Notes: generated by a model not told the origin, from the letters alone. A DNA stretch of 64,000 bases from Candidatus Gottesmanbacteria bacterium (GCA_016186795.1 JACPKY010000002.1:135814-199813), one strand, 5' to 3'; counted from the stretch's first letter, positions 34,140 to 42,825 are shown. A program made the numbers and translations.

Positions 34140-35892
34140 TCTGGGTTTTCAGCTCCTCAAGAAAAGCAGAGAGAGCCACATTCTGTCTATTTTCTCCACT
34201 TCTTTCCCGAACAGTTACTACATACGTATTCGTGTTTATATCAGATGATTCCTGTTCTTTGTCCCCAATTATAACGGTAAAAGGGATTTTTTGTAAAGAT
34301 GCATCTCTAATTTTTGATTGCATCGATTCACTTCGCGAGTCAAGCTCTACACGGATATTTTCTTCACGCAATTTTTTAAAAACTGCCAAGGCTGTGGAAT
34401 TATGTCTATCAGCAATAGGAATAATTTTTACTTGAACTGGGGAAATCCATAGAGGAAATTTACCAGCGTAGTGCTCTATCAAGATAGCTAAGAACCGTTC
34501 TGTAGCACCAATGATCGCTATATGAAGGATTGCTGGACGCTTTTGACCTCCATCGGCATCAGTATAGTTTAAATCAAAATTTTCAGGTTGATTAAAATCC
34601 AACTGGATAGTTGTTAGTTGCCATTCACGACTTAGGCTGTCCTTGACCAAAAAATCTATCTTTGGACCATAAAAAGCAGCCTCACCAGTTCCTATTTCGT
34701 AAGGGATTTTTCGTGAGTTTACTGCGTCTTCCAGTTCTTTTTCTGCGTTATCCCAAACCGTTCCCTCTCCCAAATATTTTTCCAAATGTGATTTATCTCT
34801 TACTGAAATTCTGGCACGGAAATTTTTTAACCCAAACGCATCATACACTTCTTTCGTAAGAGAAATTGCTCGATCTATTTCTTGTTGAACTTCTTCGTAT
34901 TTTACGAACCAGTGACTATCATCTTGTGTCACAGATCTCACTCGGAAAAGACCATTGAGTACCCCACTTTTTTCGTATCGATAGACTGTCGAATTTTCTG
35001 CAAGCCGTAAAGGTAAATCTCTATAGCTTCTCGGCTTTTCCAGATAAATTTGAAAATGGTGAGGACAATTCATTGGTTTTAATGTATATTCATCCTCCTC
35101 AACCTTCAGAGGTGGCATCATCGCGTCATATTTATGCCAATGTTTACTCTGTTTATAAAGTTCTGTTCGAGCAATGTGAGGAGTCCAGACAAACTGCAAT
35201 CCGTAAGACTCTTTCAGTTTTACTAGATAATCTTCAATGATTCTTCGAAGTATCTCCCCCTTCGGCATAAAAATAGGTAAACCTGGACCCACAGTTGGTG
35301 AGAATAGAAATAATTCGAGCGCCTTTCCAATTTTTTTGTGGTCTCTTTTTTTGGCTTCTTCTTGTTGCCAGAGATACGTATCCAATTCGTCTTTGGTCGG
35401 AAAACAGGTACCATAAATTCGTGTCAACATCTTATTTTTCTCATTTCCCCTCCAGTAAGCACCGGCAATAGAAAGAAGCTTAAAATATTTCAGTTCTTTT
35501 GATGGATAATCAACGTGTCCCATTTTGCATAAATCAAGAAAGTTTCCGGGATTATTGGTCTTAAGAGCTTTACCATCTTTCGCAAATTCCTTAGCCAGTT
35601 CAACCTTGTACGGATTCTCCTTAAAGATTTTTTTTGCCTGTTCCAGTGATACTTCTTGAAATTCAAAATGGTTCCAACTCGGCAGAATTTCTCTCATCTT
35701 CTCCTCAATTTTTGGAAGATCGCTCTCAGAAATTTTGGTGCTTCCCATATCGAAATCTTGATAGAAACCATTTTCGATTGCCGGACCTATGGCGTTATGT
35801 GTTCCTGGCCAAAGCTCAAGCACTGCTTTTGCAAGAAGATGTGCTGCAGAATGTCGAAGAGTGTCTAGATATTTATTATTATTTTTTTCCAT
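34123..35892 (-). CDS. thrS: Threonyl-tRNA synthetase
   Basis: 589 aa from MEKNNNKYLDTLRHSAAHLLAKAV. The N-terminal TGS domain of typical ThrRS is missing; the protein starts at the editing (N2) domain (HSAAHLL, the HxxxH zinc-like motif). Class II motifs are MNCPHHFQIY, PLRLAENSTVYRYEKSGVLNGLFRVRSVTQDDSHWF and HIAIIGATERFLAILIEHYAGKFPLWISPVQV; the C-terminal anticodon domain follows. It is preceded by a candidate T-box leader, and an in-frame extension to 35910 would run into the terminator U-tract. Confidence 0.96.
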   Translation of the reverse strand: MEKNNNKYLDTLRHSAAHLLAKAVLELWPGTHNAIGPAIENGFYQDFDMGSTKISESDLPKIEEKMREILPSWNHFEFQEVSLEQAKKIFKENPYKVELAKEFAKDGKALKTNNPGNFLDLCKMGHVDYPSKELKYFKLLSIAGAYWRGNEKNKMLTRIYGTCFPTKDELDTYLWQQEEAKKRDHKKIGKALELFLFSPTVGPGLPIFMPKGEILRRIIEDYLVKLKESYGLQFVWTPHIARTELYKQSKHWHKYDAMMPPLKVEEDEYTLKPMNCPHHFQIYLEKPRSYRDLPLRLAENSTVYRYEKSGVLNGLFRVRSVTQDDSHWFVKYEEVQQEIDRAISLTKEVYDAFGLKNFRARISVRDKSHLEKYLGEGTVWDNAEKELEDAVNSRKIPYEIGTGEAAFYGPKIDFLVKDSLSREWQLTTIQLDFNQPENFDLNYTDADGGQKRPAILHIAIIGATERFLAILIEHYAGKFPLWISPVQVKIIPIADRHNSTALAVFKKLREENIRVELDSRSESMQSKIRDASLQKIPFTVIIGDKEQESSDINTNTYVVTVRERSGENRQNVALSAFLEELKTQIEKKL

Positions 35893-35899
35893 ACGAAAC

Positions 35900-36057
35900 A
35901 AAAAATCCACCTACATGTTGGATCCCGATCCAATCGGGAGGTTCCATCCAACAAATTCTTGTACTTTCGTACAGAATGGTGGCTTAATTACTCTCTTTCG
36001 CTCAAGTTGCGTCTAGCTTTAGAGTTGGTGAGTCTCTATCCAAACGCTAGAATGAAC
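35900..36057 (-). promoter_or_regulatory. Candidate T-box riboswitch (transcription-terminating) of thrS
   Basis: On the minus strand: a stem I (36057-36000) with internal loops and a 9-nt apical loop ACUCACCAA that includes the Thr codon ACC followed by A. Next, a GAAA-capped stem III (about 35976-35954). Then GTTGGA (35952-35947), bulge TGGAACC (35946-35940), TCCCGAT-TGG-ATCGGGA, and TCCAAC (35922-35917). This is exactly an A1 helix, T-box bulge and A2 helix. The same TCCAAC is the 5' arm of a terminator (ATCCAAC-ATGTA-GGTGGAT, 35923-35905, then a U-run). Uncharged tRNA-Thr should favour the antiterminator. The specifier assignment is tentative because stem I is unusually short. Confidence 0.75.
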
Positions 36058-36064
36058 TATTTTT

Positions 36065-36070
36065 ATAATA
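36065..36070 (-). promoter_or_regulatory. Extended -10 of the thrS promoter
   Basis: TGC-TATTAT on the minus strand (36073-36065), with TTGCTT 16 nt upstream as a weak -35. The predicted start near 36058 places the whole T-box candidate in the leader. Confidence 0.5.
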
Positions 36071-36107
36071 GCACAACACTTCAAGAAAGCAAATGGAAGG
36101 GTTCCTT

Positions 36108-36183
36108 TGGTGACCGCTAAAGGACTCGGACCTTTGACCTTCACGATGTCAACGTGACGCTCTACCAACTGAGCTAAGCGGTC
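36108..36183 (-). tRNA. tRNA-Val(GAC)
   Basis: The cloverleaf is complete: acceptor GACCGCT/AGCGGTC, D arm GCTCAGTTGGTAGAGC, anticodon loop TTGACAT (GAC) and a standard T arm. Discriminator A and CCA are encoded (36108-36110). Confidence 0.93.
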
Positions 36184-36235
36184 TTCGGTGGTATTATATC
36201 GGGATTACGGGTGTGGAGCAATAAGTGGGTACGGA

Positions 36236-36787
36236 CTAACCCGTTTGCGTCGCAATAGTTCGTTCGTGAGAAAGACCAAACATCGTCCCATGTTTTTTAT
36301 ACATTTTCCAATATCCTAACCGTTTTTTCTTCCGCGCTGAAAATGTCGCCAGCCATGCTCTTCCTTCACTTACTCGTATTTGCAGTTGCCGAACAAGGCT
36401 AAGTAACCATTCAAGGTACCGAAGATAGTAAATACCGGTCTTGGCGGGCAGGTGTTCTACCTTCACTTTCGATAGCTCATGGGAGAGTGACTTTTCGGAT
36501 TTTTCCAGAACAGTAATCTGATCTTTTAGTTTTTGCAAGATAACACGCGTTTCTGTATAGATTTCTTTATCCTCTTTTTGATGAGTATAGGAAAAAACAA
36601 GAGTTTCAGACGTTTTCAATACTGGTTTTTGTTCCTCCCCTGATGGGCGGAAAAACTGGTCTGGGGCAAATAAGCCTCCAAGTTGTTTTCTTAACCCGAT
36701 GGTTTGGGTGGAGGTGGATGTGAGTTTCTCCGGATGCTCGTCTCCCCATGCGTTTCGACGCGTTCGAAGTATATGATTATTTGGCAT
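36236..36787 (-). CDS. Conserved CPR-type hypothetical protein (possibly DUF5660)
   Basis: 183 aa from MPNNHILRTRRNAWGDEHPEK (an in-frame start 14 codons upstream is also open). The charged helical middle has coiled-coil character (ETRVILQKLKDQITVLEKSEKSLSHEL). The C-terminus RAWLATFSARKKKRLGYWKMYKKHGTMFGLSHER is distinctive and, from memory, resembles a CPR-restricted family labelled DUF5660. The function is unknown. It follows the trigger factor gene after a 45-nt gap. Confidence 0.6.
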   Translation of the reverse strand: MPNNHILRTRRNAWGDEHPEKLTSTSTQTIGLRKQLGGLFAPDQFFRPSGEEQKPVLKTSETLVFSYTHQKEDKEIYTETRVILQKLKDQITVLEKSEKSLSHELSKVKVEHLPAKTGIYYLRYLEWLLSLVRQLQIRVSEGRAWLATFSARKKKRLGYWKMYKKHGTMFGLSHERTIATQTG

Positions 36788-36832
36788 ATCAGCGGGTTTA
36801 TACCACAATTTCCAATGCGAGTCAAACAATAA

Positions 36833-37681
36833 CTATAGGGTATTTAAGAACTCAAGTGTCTTTTGCTGACGTATAAGATGTGCGAGATAATAGCTTTCCT
36901 TTTTCAGTTTTTCTCGTTCCTCTGGCTTTTCCACTTTCTCAACAAGGGTATCGATGTCCTTTTGTGTAACAGTAATATTCTCTTTATCGGCAATCTCACT
37001 TAGGATTAATTCAATTTTGAGATTATGTGTCGCTTGCGTTGCATACTCTGCCCGAATCTGTTCCGATGTTTTCCCCTTCGCAAGGAGATATTGTTCAACG
37101 GTTAATCCCAGTTGTTGTGTCTGGTCGACAAGATTTGAGAGGAGTCTATTTGCTTCATCCGCAATCAGTATGTCAGAAATCTCAACGTCTGCTTCACTTA
37201 CTAGTGCCTCCATGATTTCCTCGACACTAAGCTTCCCTTTTCCATCTTTCTCCTCTTTCGACCCAGGCGTCCATATTTTGACTTTCCCCTTTTTGAGCGT
37301 TCGTACTTTTTCTTTATAGTCTTTCAGGTGAATCTCGGGTTTCGTTGCAATTTTTGCAATAACCACCCAGTCCTCATTTTCTTTTGCTTTGGAAACCTCT
37401 ATTTTCGGAGAAGATATTGGCGTGAGTTTATTGGCAGTTACAGATTCTGCATACGCGTTCGGAATGACATCTTTCACAACAGCTTCATAGATACGGGTTT
37501 TATTGAGGTGTTTAAGAGCAATCTCTTTCGGTGCCTTTCCTTTCCGAAATCCAGCAATTTCAACCTCTCCGAGAGCGGATGATTCATATTTTTCATACAC
37601 TGGGGCTATATCGCTCCATGGGATAGTTATGGTAATTTCGACAGTTGCCTTGGGCAACGTTTTTACTGTTGACGTTGGCAT
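36833..37681 (-). CDS. tig: Trigger-factor-like ribosome-associated chaperone without PPIase domain
   Basis: 282 aa from MPTSTVKTLPKATVEITITIPW. The ribosome-binding signature GFRKGKAPKEIALKHL is in the N-terminal domain. The helical C-terminal (SurA-like) region follows directly (VSEADVEISDILIADEANRLLSNLVDQTQQLGLTVEQYL, TQKDIDTLVEKV). No FKBP-type PPIase domain fits in between, so this is a short trigger factor, as seen in several reduced genomes. It binds nascent chains at the ribosome exit. It is divergent from nth by 33 nt. Confidence 0.88.
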   Translation of the reverse strand: MPTSTVKTLPKATVEITITIPWSDIAPVYEKYESSALGEVEIAGFRKGKAPKEIALKHLNKTRIYEAVVKDVIPNAYAESVTANKLTPISSPKIEVSKAKENEDWVVIAKIATKPEIHLKDYKEKVRTLKKGKVKIWTPGSKEEKDGKGKLSVEEIMEALVSEADVEISDILIADEANRLLSNLVDQTQQLGLTVEQYLLAKGKTSEQIRAEYATQATHNLKIELILSEIADKENITVTQKDIDTLVEKVEKPEEREKLKKESYYLAHLIRQQKTLEFLNTL

Positions 37682-37714
37682 TAGCTCATTATACCATACA
37701 GGAAAGAGAATTCT

Positions 37715-38428
37715 ATGGAAAAGAAAGTCTCTGAAAAAGTTCAAGAGGAAATACTTTTACGGTTAAGGAAAACCTATCCGAAAGCCAAAATTGTACTAAA
37801 GTATGGGTCATATTGGGAGCTTCTTATTGCTGTAATTTTGTCTGCACAATGTACAGATATCATCGTGAATAAAGTAACTGAAATTCTTTTTCAAAAATAC
37901 AAAACACTTGATGATTACGTGAACGCAAATCAGTCCGAGTTTGAAAACGATATAAAGTCAACGGGGTTTTATAGGAATAAAGCAAAAAATATTCTTGCAA
38001 CTGCCAAGATTATTAAGGAAAAATACGGCGGAGTAGTTCCAAATACTATGAAAGACTTATTGCCTCTTCCAGGTTGTGCCAGAAAGACAGCCAATATTGT
38101 TTTGGGAAATGCGTATGGAGTCGTTGAGGGAATCGCTGTTGACACCCATGTTGCGCGTATTTCTCAACGGTTACGACTCGTTGATATCGGAAAAATTGGA
38201 GGCAAAAGAAAACGAATGATTGAAAAAAAAGGAAAACAGGTCATTGATTTTCTCAAAGACGCAGATCCTAATAAAATTGAACTGTCACTTATGAAAACAC
38301 TTCCAAAAAGTGAATGGTTTTCCTTCACCTATCGGGTCATTGATCATGGAAGATCAATCTGCAAAGCGGCAAATCCCCTCTGTGGTGAATGCGTCCTTAG
38401 TAAACTCTGCCCAGTTTCCAGAGTTTAA
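37715..38428 (+). CDS. nth: Endonuclease III (DNA glycosylase/AP lyase)
   Basis: A 237-aa protein. ILSAQCTDIIVNKVT and LPLPGCARKTANIVLGNAYG (catalytic Lys in the helix-hairpin-helix) and the catalytic Asp in AVDTHVARIS identify Nth. The C-terminal C-x6-C-x2-C-x5-C cluster (CKAANPLCGECVLSKLC) ligates the 4Fe-4S centre. It removes oxidised pyrimidines in base-excision repair. Confidence 0.95.
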   Translation: MEKKVSEKVQEEILLRLRKTYPKAKIVLKYGSYWELLIAVILSAQCTDIIVNKVTEILFQKYKTLDDYVNANQSEFENDIKSTGFYRNKAKNILATAKIIKEKYGGVVPNTMKDLLPLPGCARKTANIVLGNAYGVVEGIAVDTHVARISQRLRLVDIGKIGGKRKRMIEKKGKQVIDFLKDADPNKIELSLMKTLPKSEWFSFTYRVIDHGRSICKAANPLCGECVLSKLCPVSRV

Positions 38429-38430
38429 AG

Positions 38431-38514
38431 TGCCTAGGGGGAGACTCGAACTCCCAAGCTTTTGCAAGCACTAGCTCCTAAAGCTAGCGCGTCTACCAAT
38501 TCCGCCACCTAGGC
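38431..38514 (-). tRNA. tRNA-Leu(TAG)
   Basis: A type II tRNA with acceptor GCCTAGG/CCTAGGC, anticodon loop TTTAGGA (TAG) and a long variable arm. Discriminator A; CCA is not encoded. It lies 3 nt from the convergent end of nth. Confidence 0.93.
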
Positions 38515-38547
38515 CACGAGGTTTTTCCCTACATTATTATATACCGG

Positions 38548-39189
38548 TTAGAGATCAATGGGTGGGGAGTTTTCAAATTCGGTATTTTCAATCATTGCCA
38601 TGAAGTGGCGCACCTTTCCTGCCCAGGTATGAGAAGGTGGAGCGTAGATTCTGCTCATTTTTTCCGGCGTATCAAGTCCCCGATCGAAATAACGGTATCG
38701 AAGTGTCCGAGAGACTATATAGACTGCGTGTGAAAGATTATCGAAACTAGAGTTTCCGTTGTTCCAACCCCAACAGTTTGATGATCCAGAAGGAATACGG
38801 CGACAAAATCCAGATTCTACACCCGAAATGGCTGCAACAAGAGTCCAAGGTAGATTGTACGCATCTGCAGTTGAAACGAGAAGTTCTGCATGCGTACTTA
38901 GGGGTGAATTATGTGCTTCAAAAAAACGTTCGAGCTTCTCAACACGTATATCATCCTGAGGTTGAGATACAATCTCCATTTTTACTTGAGCGGAGCCATC
39001 TATAGAGGGTTGTTGAGCATAGACAGAAGGTGAACCACTCAAGGCCGTTATCAGAACTGAAATACAAGCAATATACCCTTCACAGTTGAAATTGTTACGG
39101 GTATAACTCCTTCTAGACTGATTTAGCAACATTTTTCTAGCGAAAAAGTTGCAAAAAGCAGTAAGAAGGGATATAAATACTTTTTTCAT
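38548..39189 (-). CDS. Secreted lysozyme/glucosaminidase-like protein, paralogue 1
   Basis: A 213-aa protein. A hydrophobic segment around residues 38-55 (CISVLITALSGSPSVYAQ) acts as signal peptide after an unusual basic N-terminus. The catalytic-type segment is YNLPWTLVAAISGVESGFCRRIPSGSSNCWGWNN, with a Glu placed as in lysozyme-like folds. It probably cleaves peptidoglycan glycan strands. It is paralogous to 39364-39954 (shared SPLxTHAE/LLVxxADxYxL, CRxIPxxSxNCWG) and the pair is tandem on one strand. Confidence 0.75.
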   Translation of the reverse strand: MKKVFISLLTAFCNFFARKMLLNQSRRSYTRNNFNCEGYIACISVLITALSGSPSVYAQQPSIDGSAQVKMEIVSQPQDDIRVEKLERFFEAHNSPLSTHAELLVSTADAYNLPWTLVAAISGVESGFCRRIPSGSSNCWGWNNGNSSFDNLSHAVYIVSRTLRYRYFDRGLDTPEKMSRIYAPPSHTWAGKVRHFMAMIENTEFENSPPIDL

Positions 39190-39242
39190 ATTATAGTTAT
39201 TGGGCAGAAATTATTTAATGCTATACTGGGAAACTCTCCTTC

Positions 39243-39258
39243 TCCGCCAGCTGGCGGA
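39243..39258. repeat. 16-bp perfect palindrome TCCGCCAGCTGGCGGA, copy 2
   Basis: Identical to 8539-8554. It lies in the 174-bp gap between the two lysozyme-like paralogues, just downstream of a terminator. Confidence 0.8.
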
Positions 39259-39280
39259 TCAGGATCGCTAACCAGTCATC

Positions 39281-39329
39281 AAAAAATCCTAAAGCCGTTC
39301 CGATGCAATGATCGGAATAACCTTAGGAT
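39281..39329 (-). terminator. Intrinsic terminator after lytic paralogue 2
   Basis: On the minus strand TCCTAAG...CTTTAGGA encloses TTCCGAT-CATTGC-ATCGGAA and is followed by six U residues (39286-39281). It lies downstream of the gene at 39364-39954, separating it from paralogue 1. Confidence 0.7.
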
Positions 39330-39363
39330 CTAAAGTGGTATTATATCATATATTATAGGCTTG

Positions 39364-39954
39364 TCAAGAGGCAGGAGTTTGCTGTTCGTATTGATGAATT
39401 TTACTCATAAAGAAATTTACTGAGTATGACCATGATCCGCTGCTTTTTGGAGTCCACTTATTCTCAAGAAGTGTGGGATTTGTCAAACCGCTTTTTATAT
39501 AGGTTTCCTTAATTGTTTTCGCTACTCTATCAAATGCCTCAGGGTAGGATGAAAACCGAGTAACTTTCGACCCATATATTCCGTATCCCCAGCAGTTATG
39601 TGAATTCTCAGGAATGGTCCTACATCCGCCTGATTCCTGCATGGCAATAGCTGGTAAGAGCGCATAATCAAGACCGTACGTATCTGCGACAGTCACAAGA
39701 TCTTCAGCATGGTTTAGAAGGGGTGAGTTTATTTCCTGTAAGAATCGGTGTAATGCAGAAATACGTATATCACGAGTCGGTGGATTTTGGACGAGAATTG
39801 GATTTACCGTTATCGCGTTTACTTCATCGGCAAGTGCAATAGATGAGAGAGAAAGATTTGGACTTACCCGTTTTTCTTGGAAAAGAAGAGTCAATGACAT
39901 ACCTAAAAGCAGTAGTGTTACCGGAAACCACATGAGATATATGAGTAGTTTCAT
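39364..39954 (-). CDS. Secreted lysozyme/glucosaminidase-like protein, paralogue 2
   Basis: A 196-aa protein with an N-terminal signal/anchor helix (LLIYLMWFPVTLLLLGMSLTLLF). The domain YGLDYALLPAIAMQESGGCRTIPENSHNCWGYGIYG places a candidate catalytic Glu in MQESGG. Repeated WTPKSSGSWSYSVNFFMSKI near the end parallels APPSHTWAGKVRHFMAMI in paralogue 1. It is likely a peptidoglycan hydrolase acting at the cell surface; the exact glycosidic specificity is unknown. Confidence 0.75.
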   Translation of the reverse strand: MKLLIYLMWFPVTLLLLGMSLTLLFQEKRVSPNLSLSSIALADEVNAITVNPILVQNPPTRDIRISALHRFLQEINSPLLNHAEDLVTVADTYGLDYALLPAIAMQESGGCRTIPENSHNCWGYGIYGSKVTRFSSYPEAFDRVAKTIKETYIKSGLTNPTLLENKWTPKSSGSWSYSVNFFMSKIHQYEQQTPAS

Positions 39955-40002
39955 GTGTCGGATAGAATGCCATAGGATAGGTTGTCTGTCAAGTTTCTGA
40001 GG

Positions 40003-40575
40003 CTATTTCTGGCTTTCCCGTTCGAGATATTCCCCTGTTTGAGGATTAACTGAGATGACATCACCTGTTTTAATAAAGAGTGGTACGAGGATAGATGCAC
40101 CCGTTTCTACGACGACGGTCTTTTTTGCCCCAGTGACAGTGTTTCCTTTGACACCTTCTTCAGCCTCAGAAACGAGGAGTCTTACTTTTTTCGGTAGTCG
40201 CATCCCAATGGGCTCATTATTAAGAAGTTGGATTTGGTATACATCACCTTCTTTTGTAAACTTTGCAAAGTTTCCCAATACCTCTTTTGGGATAGTTATC
40301 TGTTCGTACGACCTTGTATCCATACATACGAAATCAAGACCTGATTTATAGAGATACTGCATCTCGTGTACTTCAACAGGAAGGAGTGTTACCGTTTCGC
40401 CAGATTTGTATGTAAACTCTTGAACCCGACCAGTTTTTATGTTTTTCAGTTTCGTGCGGATAAAAGCAGAACCTTTTCCGGGATTGACAAATTGGAATTC
40501 CACAATTTGATTCGGTTCACCTTTGTACTCGATACACATCCCCTTCTCGAATTCTGATGTTGAAATGGTAGCCAT
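40003..40575 (-). CDS. efp: Elongation factor P
   Basis: A 190-aa protein with three beta-barrel domains. The tip loop reads FVNPGKGSAF, with Lys34 in the position that is beta-lysylated in EF-P of many bacteria. The C-terminal signature is KTGDVISVNPQTGEYLERE. EF-P relieves ribosome stalling at polyproline; the proline-rich surface protein in this window would be a natural client (inference). It follows epmA after 46 nt. Confidence 0.97.
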   Translation of the reverse strand: MATISTSEFEKGMCIEYKGEPNQIVEFQFVNPGKGSAFIRTKLKNIKTGRVQEFTYKSGETVTLLPVEVHEMQYLYKSGLDFVCMDTRSYEQITIPKEVLGNFAKFTKEGDVYQIQLLNNEPIGMRLPKKVRLLVSEAEEGVKGNTVTGAKKTVVVETGASILVPLFIKTGDVISVNPQTGEYLERESQK

Positions 40576-40621
40576 AGGAAGGAAAAATAAATTATGTCAC
40601 ACTTTTACCTTTTCGACAAGC

Positions 40622-41698
40622 TTATACGGTTATACGGACACGATTTATTGAATCTTCATCGCAAAAAAGCATAACCAGCCGGTCAACTCCTAGGGCAACG
40701 CCTGTAGATTTCGGCAGTCCAACCTTAAGTGCATCTAAAAAGTCAGAATCAGCAATAACTGGTGTTTTTCCAAGTCTGTGAATTGTTTGAAGTTCTTTCT
40801 GAAAGCGTTTCTCTTGTTCCATCCAATCGGTAAGTTCGCTATAAGAATCGGCAAGCTCAAGCCCCCCAATGTAAAGTTCAAAACGCTGGGCAAGACGTTT
40901 GTCTTTCGGGTGAAGTTTCGAAAGCGCTGCCATTGGAGCAGGATAGTCGTATAAAATAACTGGTTTTTCTAATTTTCGTACCTCGGGTTCTACTTCGTTT
41001 AGGAAAATCTGGTTAAAAATTTGTTCCCAGCTATCTTTTTTTCCAACAGAATATCCCTTTTTTTGGGCAACAGCAGCAATTTTGGACACGGAGAAAATCT
41101 GATGGAAGGTTTGTGCACGCTTTTCGGTAATATCGTTAAGACCAATATCAGCATATCGTTCTGTTGCCTCCATAACCGAGAGATGCGTCCAAGGAAGTTG
41201 AAAAGATATGTCTTTCCCTTGATAACATATGAGAGATGCATTCGGAAACTTTCTCTTGTCAAAGGCATGAAGATCAGATGCAATTTTTCTTAAAAGGTAC
41301 TGACAATCACGCATGCTCTGTTTGTAGGTTGCGCTCACTCGATACCACTCGAGAATAGTAAATTCGGGTGTATGCGTTTGACTGTCTGTCTCACCGTTTC
41401 TGAAGCTTCGTGTAATTTCAAAGCAGTTTCTCAGTCCCGCCACAATGAGCTTTTTTTGCGACGCTTCAGGTGAAGCAGTGAGAAACATTTGTTTTTTTGC
41501 TCTTCTTCTATCGAGCTGATCTGTTTTGAAAACTTCAAGATACGATTCGGGAATTACAGTAGGAACAAGAAGTGGTGTTTCTACCTCAAGAAAGTTTTGT
41601 TCTTTAAAGTAGTGTCGTATCGATGCAATAATACGTTCACGGATCTTAAGATTATTGAACAGTTTTGGATCTTTCCTGAAATCACGCCATGTAGCCAT
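40622..41698 (-). CDS. epmA: EF-P lysine ligase EpmA/GenX-like (truncated LysRS paralogue)
   Basis: 358 aa, a class II LysRS catalytic core without the N-terminal OB anticodon domain. Motifs: IRHYFKEQNFLEVETPLLVP (motif 1), CFEITRSFRNGETDSQTHTPEFTILEWY (motif 2), GVALGVDRLVMLFCDED (motif 3). The length and lack of OB domain match EpmA rather than LysRS, and the gene is directly upstream of efp, its known substrate. No EpmB (lysine 2,3-aminomutase) is in the window. Confidence 0.9.
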   Translation of the reverse strand: MATWRDFRKDPKLFNNLKIRERIIASIRHYFKEQNFLEVETPLLVPTVIPESYLEVFKTDQLDRRRAKKQMFLTASPEASQKKLIVAGLRNCFEITRSFRNGETDSQTHTPEFTILEWYRVSATYKQSMRDCQYLLRKIASDLHAFDKRKFPNASLICYQGKDISFQLPWTHLSVMEATERYADIGLNDITEKRAQTFHQIFSVSKIAAVAQKKGYSVGKKDSWEQIFNQIFLNEVEPEVRKLEKPVILYDYPAPMAALSKLHPKDKRLAQRFELYIGGLELADSYSELTDWMEQEKRFQKELQTIHRLGKTPVIADSDFLDALKVGLPKSTGVALGVDRLVMLFCDEDSINRVRITV

Positions 41699-41702
41699 AG
41701 TA

Positions 41703-42821
41703 TTATGAACATTTTCGTTCTACTCTCTCGGTAAGTGTGGTTATGACTTCGTAGTTGATGGTACCTATTTTCGTGGCAACATGCGTTGCCGAAATTTCTT
41801 CATTTCCTTGTTTTCCAATAAGAACAACTTCATCTCCGAGGCAAACTTCTGGAATTTTTGTCACATCAATTGATGCTTGATCCATGGAAACACGCCCAAT
41901 GATTTTTGCTCTTTTCCCCTTAATAAGCACCTCTCCCCAATTTCGCGGTGCACGTCGAAATCCGTCACCATATCCTACAGCAAGGGTAGCAACGAGCATT
42001 TTCTGTGAAGCTGTAAATGTACCGCCGTAGCCAACTGACTCACCTTTTCTGATTTGTCGAATCTGAGTCACAATTGTTTTGAAAGAAAGGACAGGGTGAA
42101 GGTTTACCGGAAGTCGAAAATCAGGCGAGGGGGAGAGCCCATAGAGTGCAATTCCCGGACGAACCATGGAAAAATGTGATTGGTGAAGTCGAAGTGCTGC
42201 TGCACTATTTGCCGCATGAATGACAGGAGGATTTATTCCCTTTTTTGAAAGAGTAGCAAGAAATTCTTGGAAAATTTGCAGTTGATCGCGGGTAAATGCG
42301 AGTGATTTTTCATCTGCACTTGCGAAATGTGTGAATAGTCCCTCAAGGAAAATATTTGGAAATCCCTCGATTTTTTTTATAAAATGGAGTGCATCCGAAG
42401 GCGCAAGTCCAAGTCGATGCATTCCTGTATCTACCTTAACGTGAATGGGAGCTCGCACCCCATTTTTTCGAGCTATCCTATTGAGAGTTTTCAATACTTT
42501 TTCATCCATGACATTTAGTCGTAGTTTCAGATTGATCGCTTCTTCGATACTACCTGTATCTGTGTAGTTAAGGATGAGGATAGGTTTTGCAATACCAATC
42601 TCTCGTAACTCTTGAGCTTCGTCAAGGCATACAACACCAAAAAAGTCTGCCCCAATTTTTCCTGCATGAGGACCGATACAGGAAATTCCATGACCGTATG
42701 CATTGGCCTTAACAACTGCCATAATCTTGACAGTTGGCCCAATGAGCTTTCGGATGTTTTGAAAGTTGCGGGTATAGTTTTGCAGATTATTTTCTATCCA
42801 ACAAAGCCTTTTTTTAACCAT
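41703..42821 (-). CDS. alr: Alanine racemase
   Basis: 372 aa from MVKKRLCWIENNLQNYTRN. The PLP lysine is in VKIMAVVKANAYGHG, and the second catalytic residue Tyr is in GESVGYGGTF. Further signatures are HVKVDTGMHRLGL and GRVSMDQASIDVT. It supplies D-alanine for peptidoglycan, consistent with the PBP and lytic genes here. The start is 4 nt after the GNAT gene and the stop 4 nt before epmA. Confidence 0.95.
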   Translation of the reverse strand: MVKKRLCWIENNLQNYTRNFQNIRKLIGPTVKIMAVVKANAYGHGISCIGPHAGKIGADFFGVVCLDEAQELREIGIAKPILILNYTDTGSIEEAINLKLRLNVMDEKVLKTLNRIARKNGVRAPIHVKVDTGMHRLGLAPSDALHFIKKIEGFPNIFLEGLFTHFASADEKSLAFTRDQLQIFQEFLATLSKKGINPPVIHAANSAAALRLHQSHFSMVRPGIALYGLSPSPDFRLPVNLHPVLSFKTIVTQIRQIRKGESVGYGGTFTASQKMLVATLAVGYGDGFRRAPRNWGEVLIKGKRAKIIGRVSMDQASIDVTKIPEVCLGDEVVLIGKQGNEEISATHVATKIGTINYEVITTLTERVERKCS

Positions 42822-42825
42822 ACGC

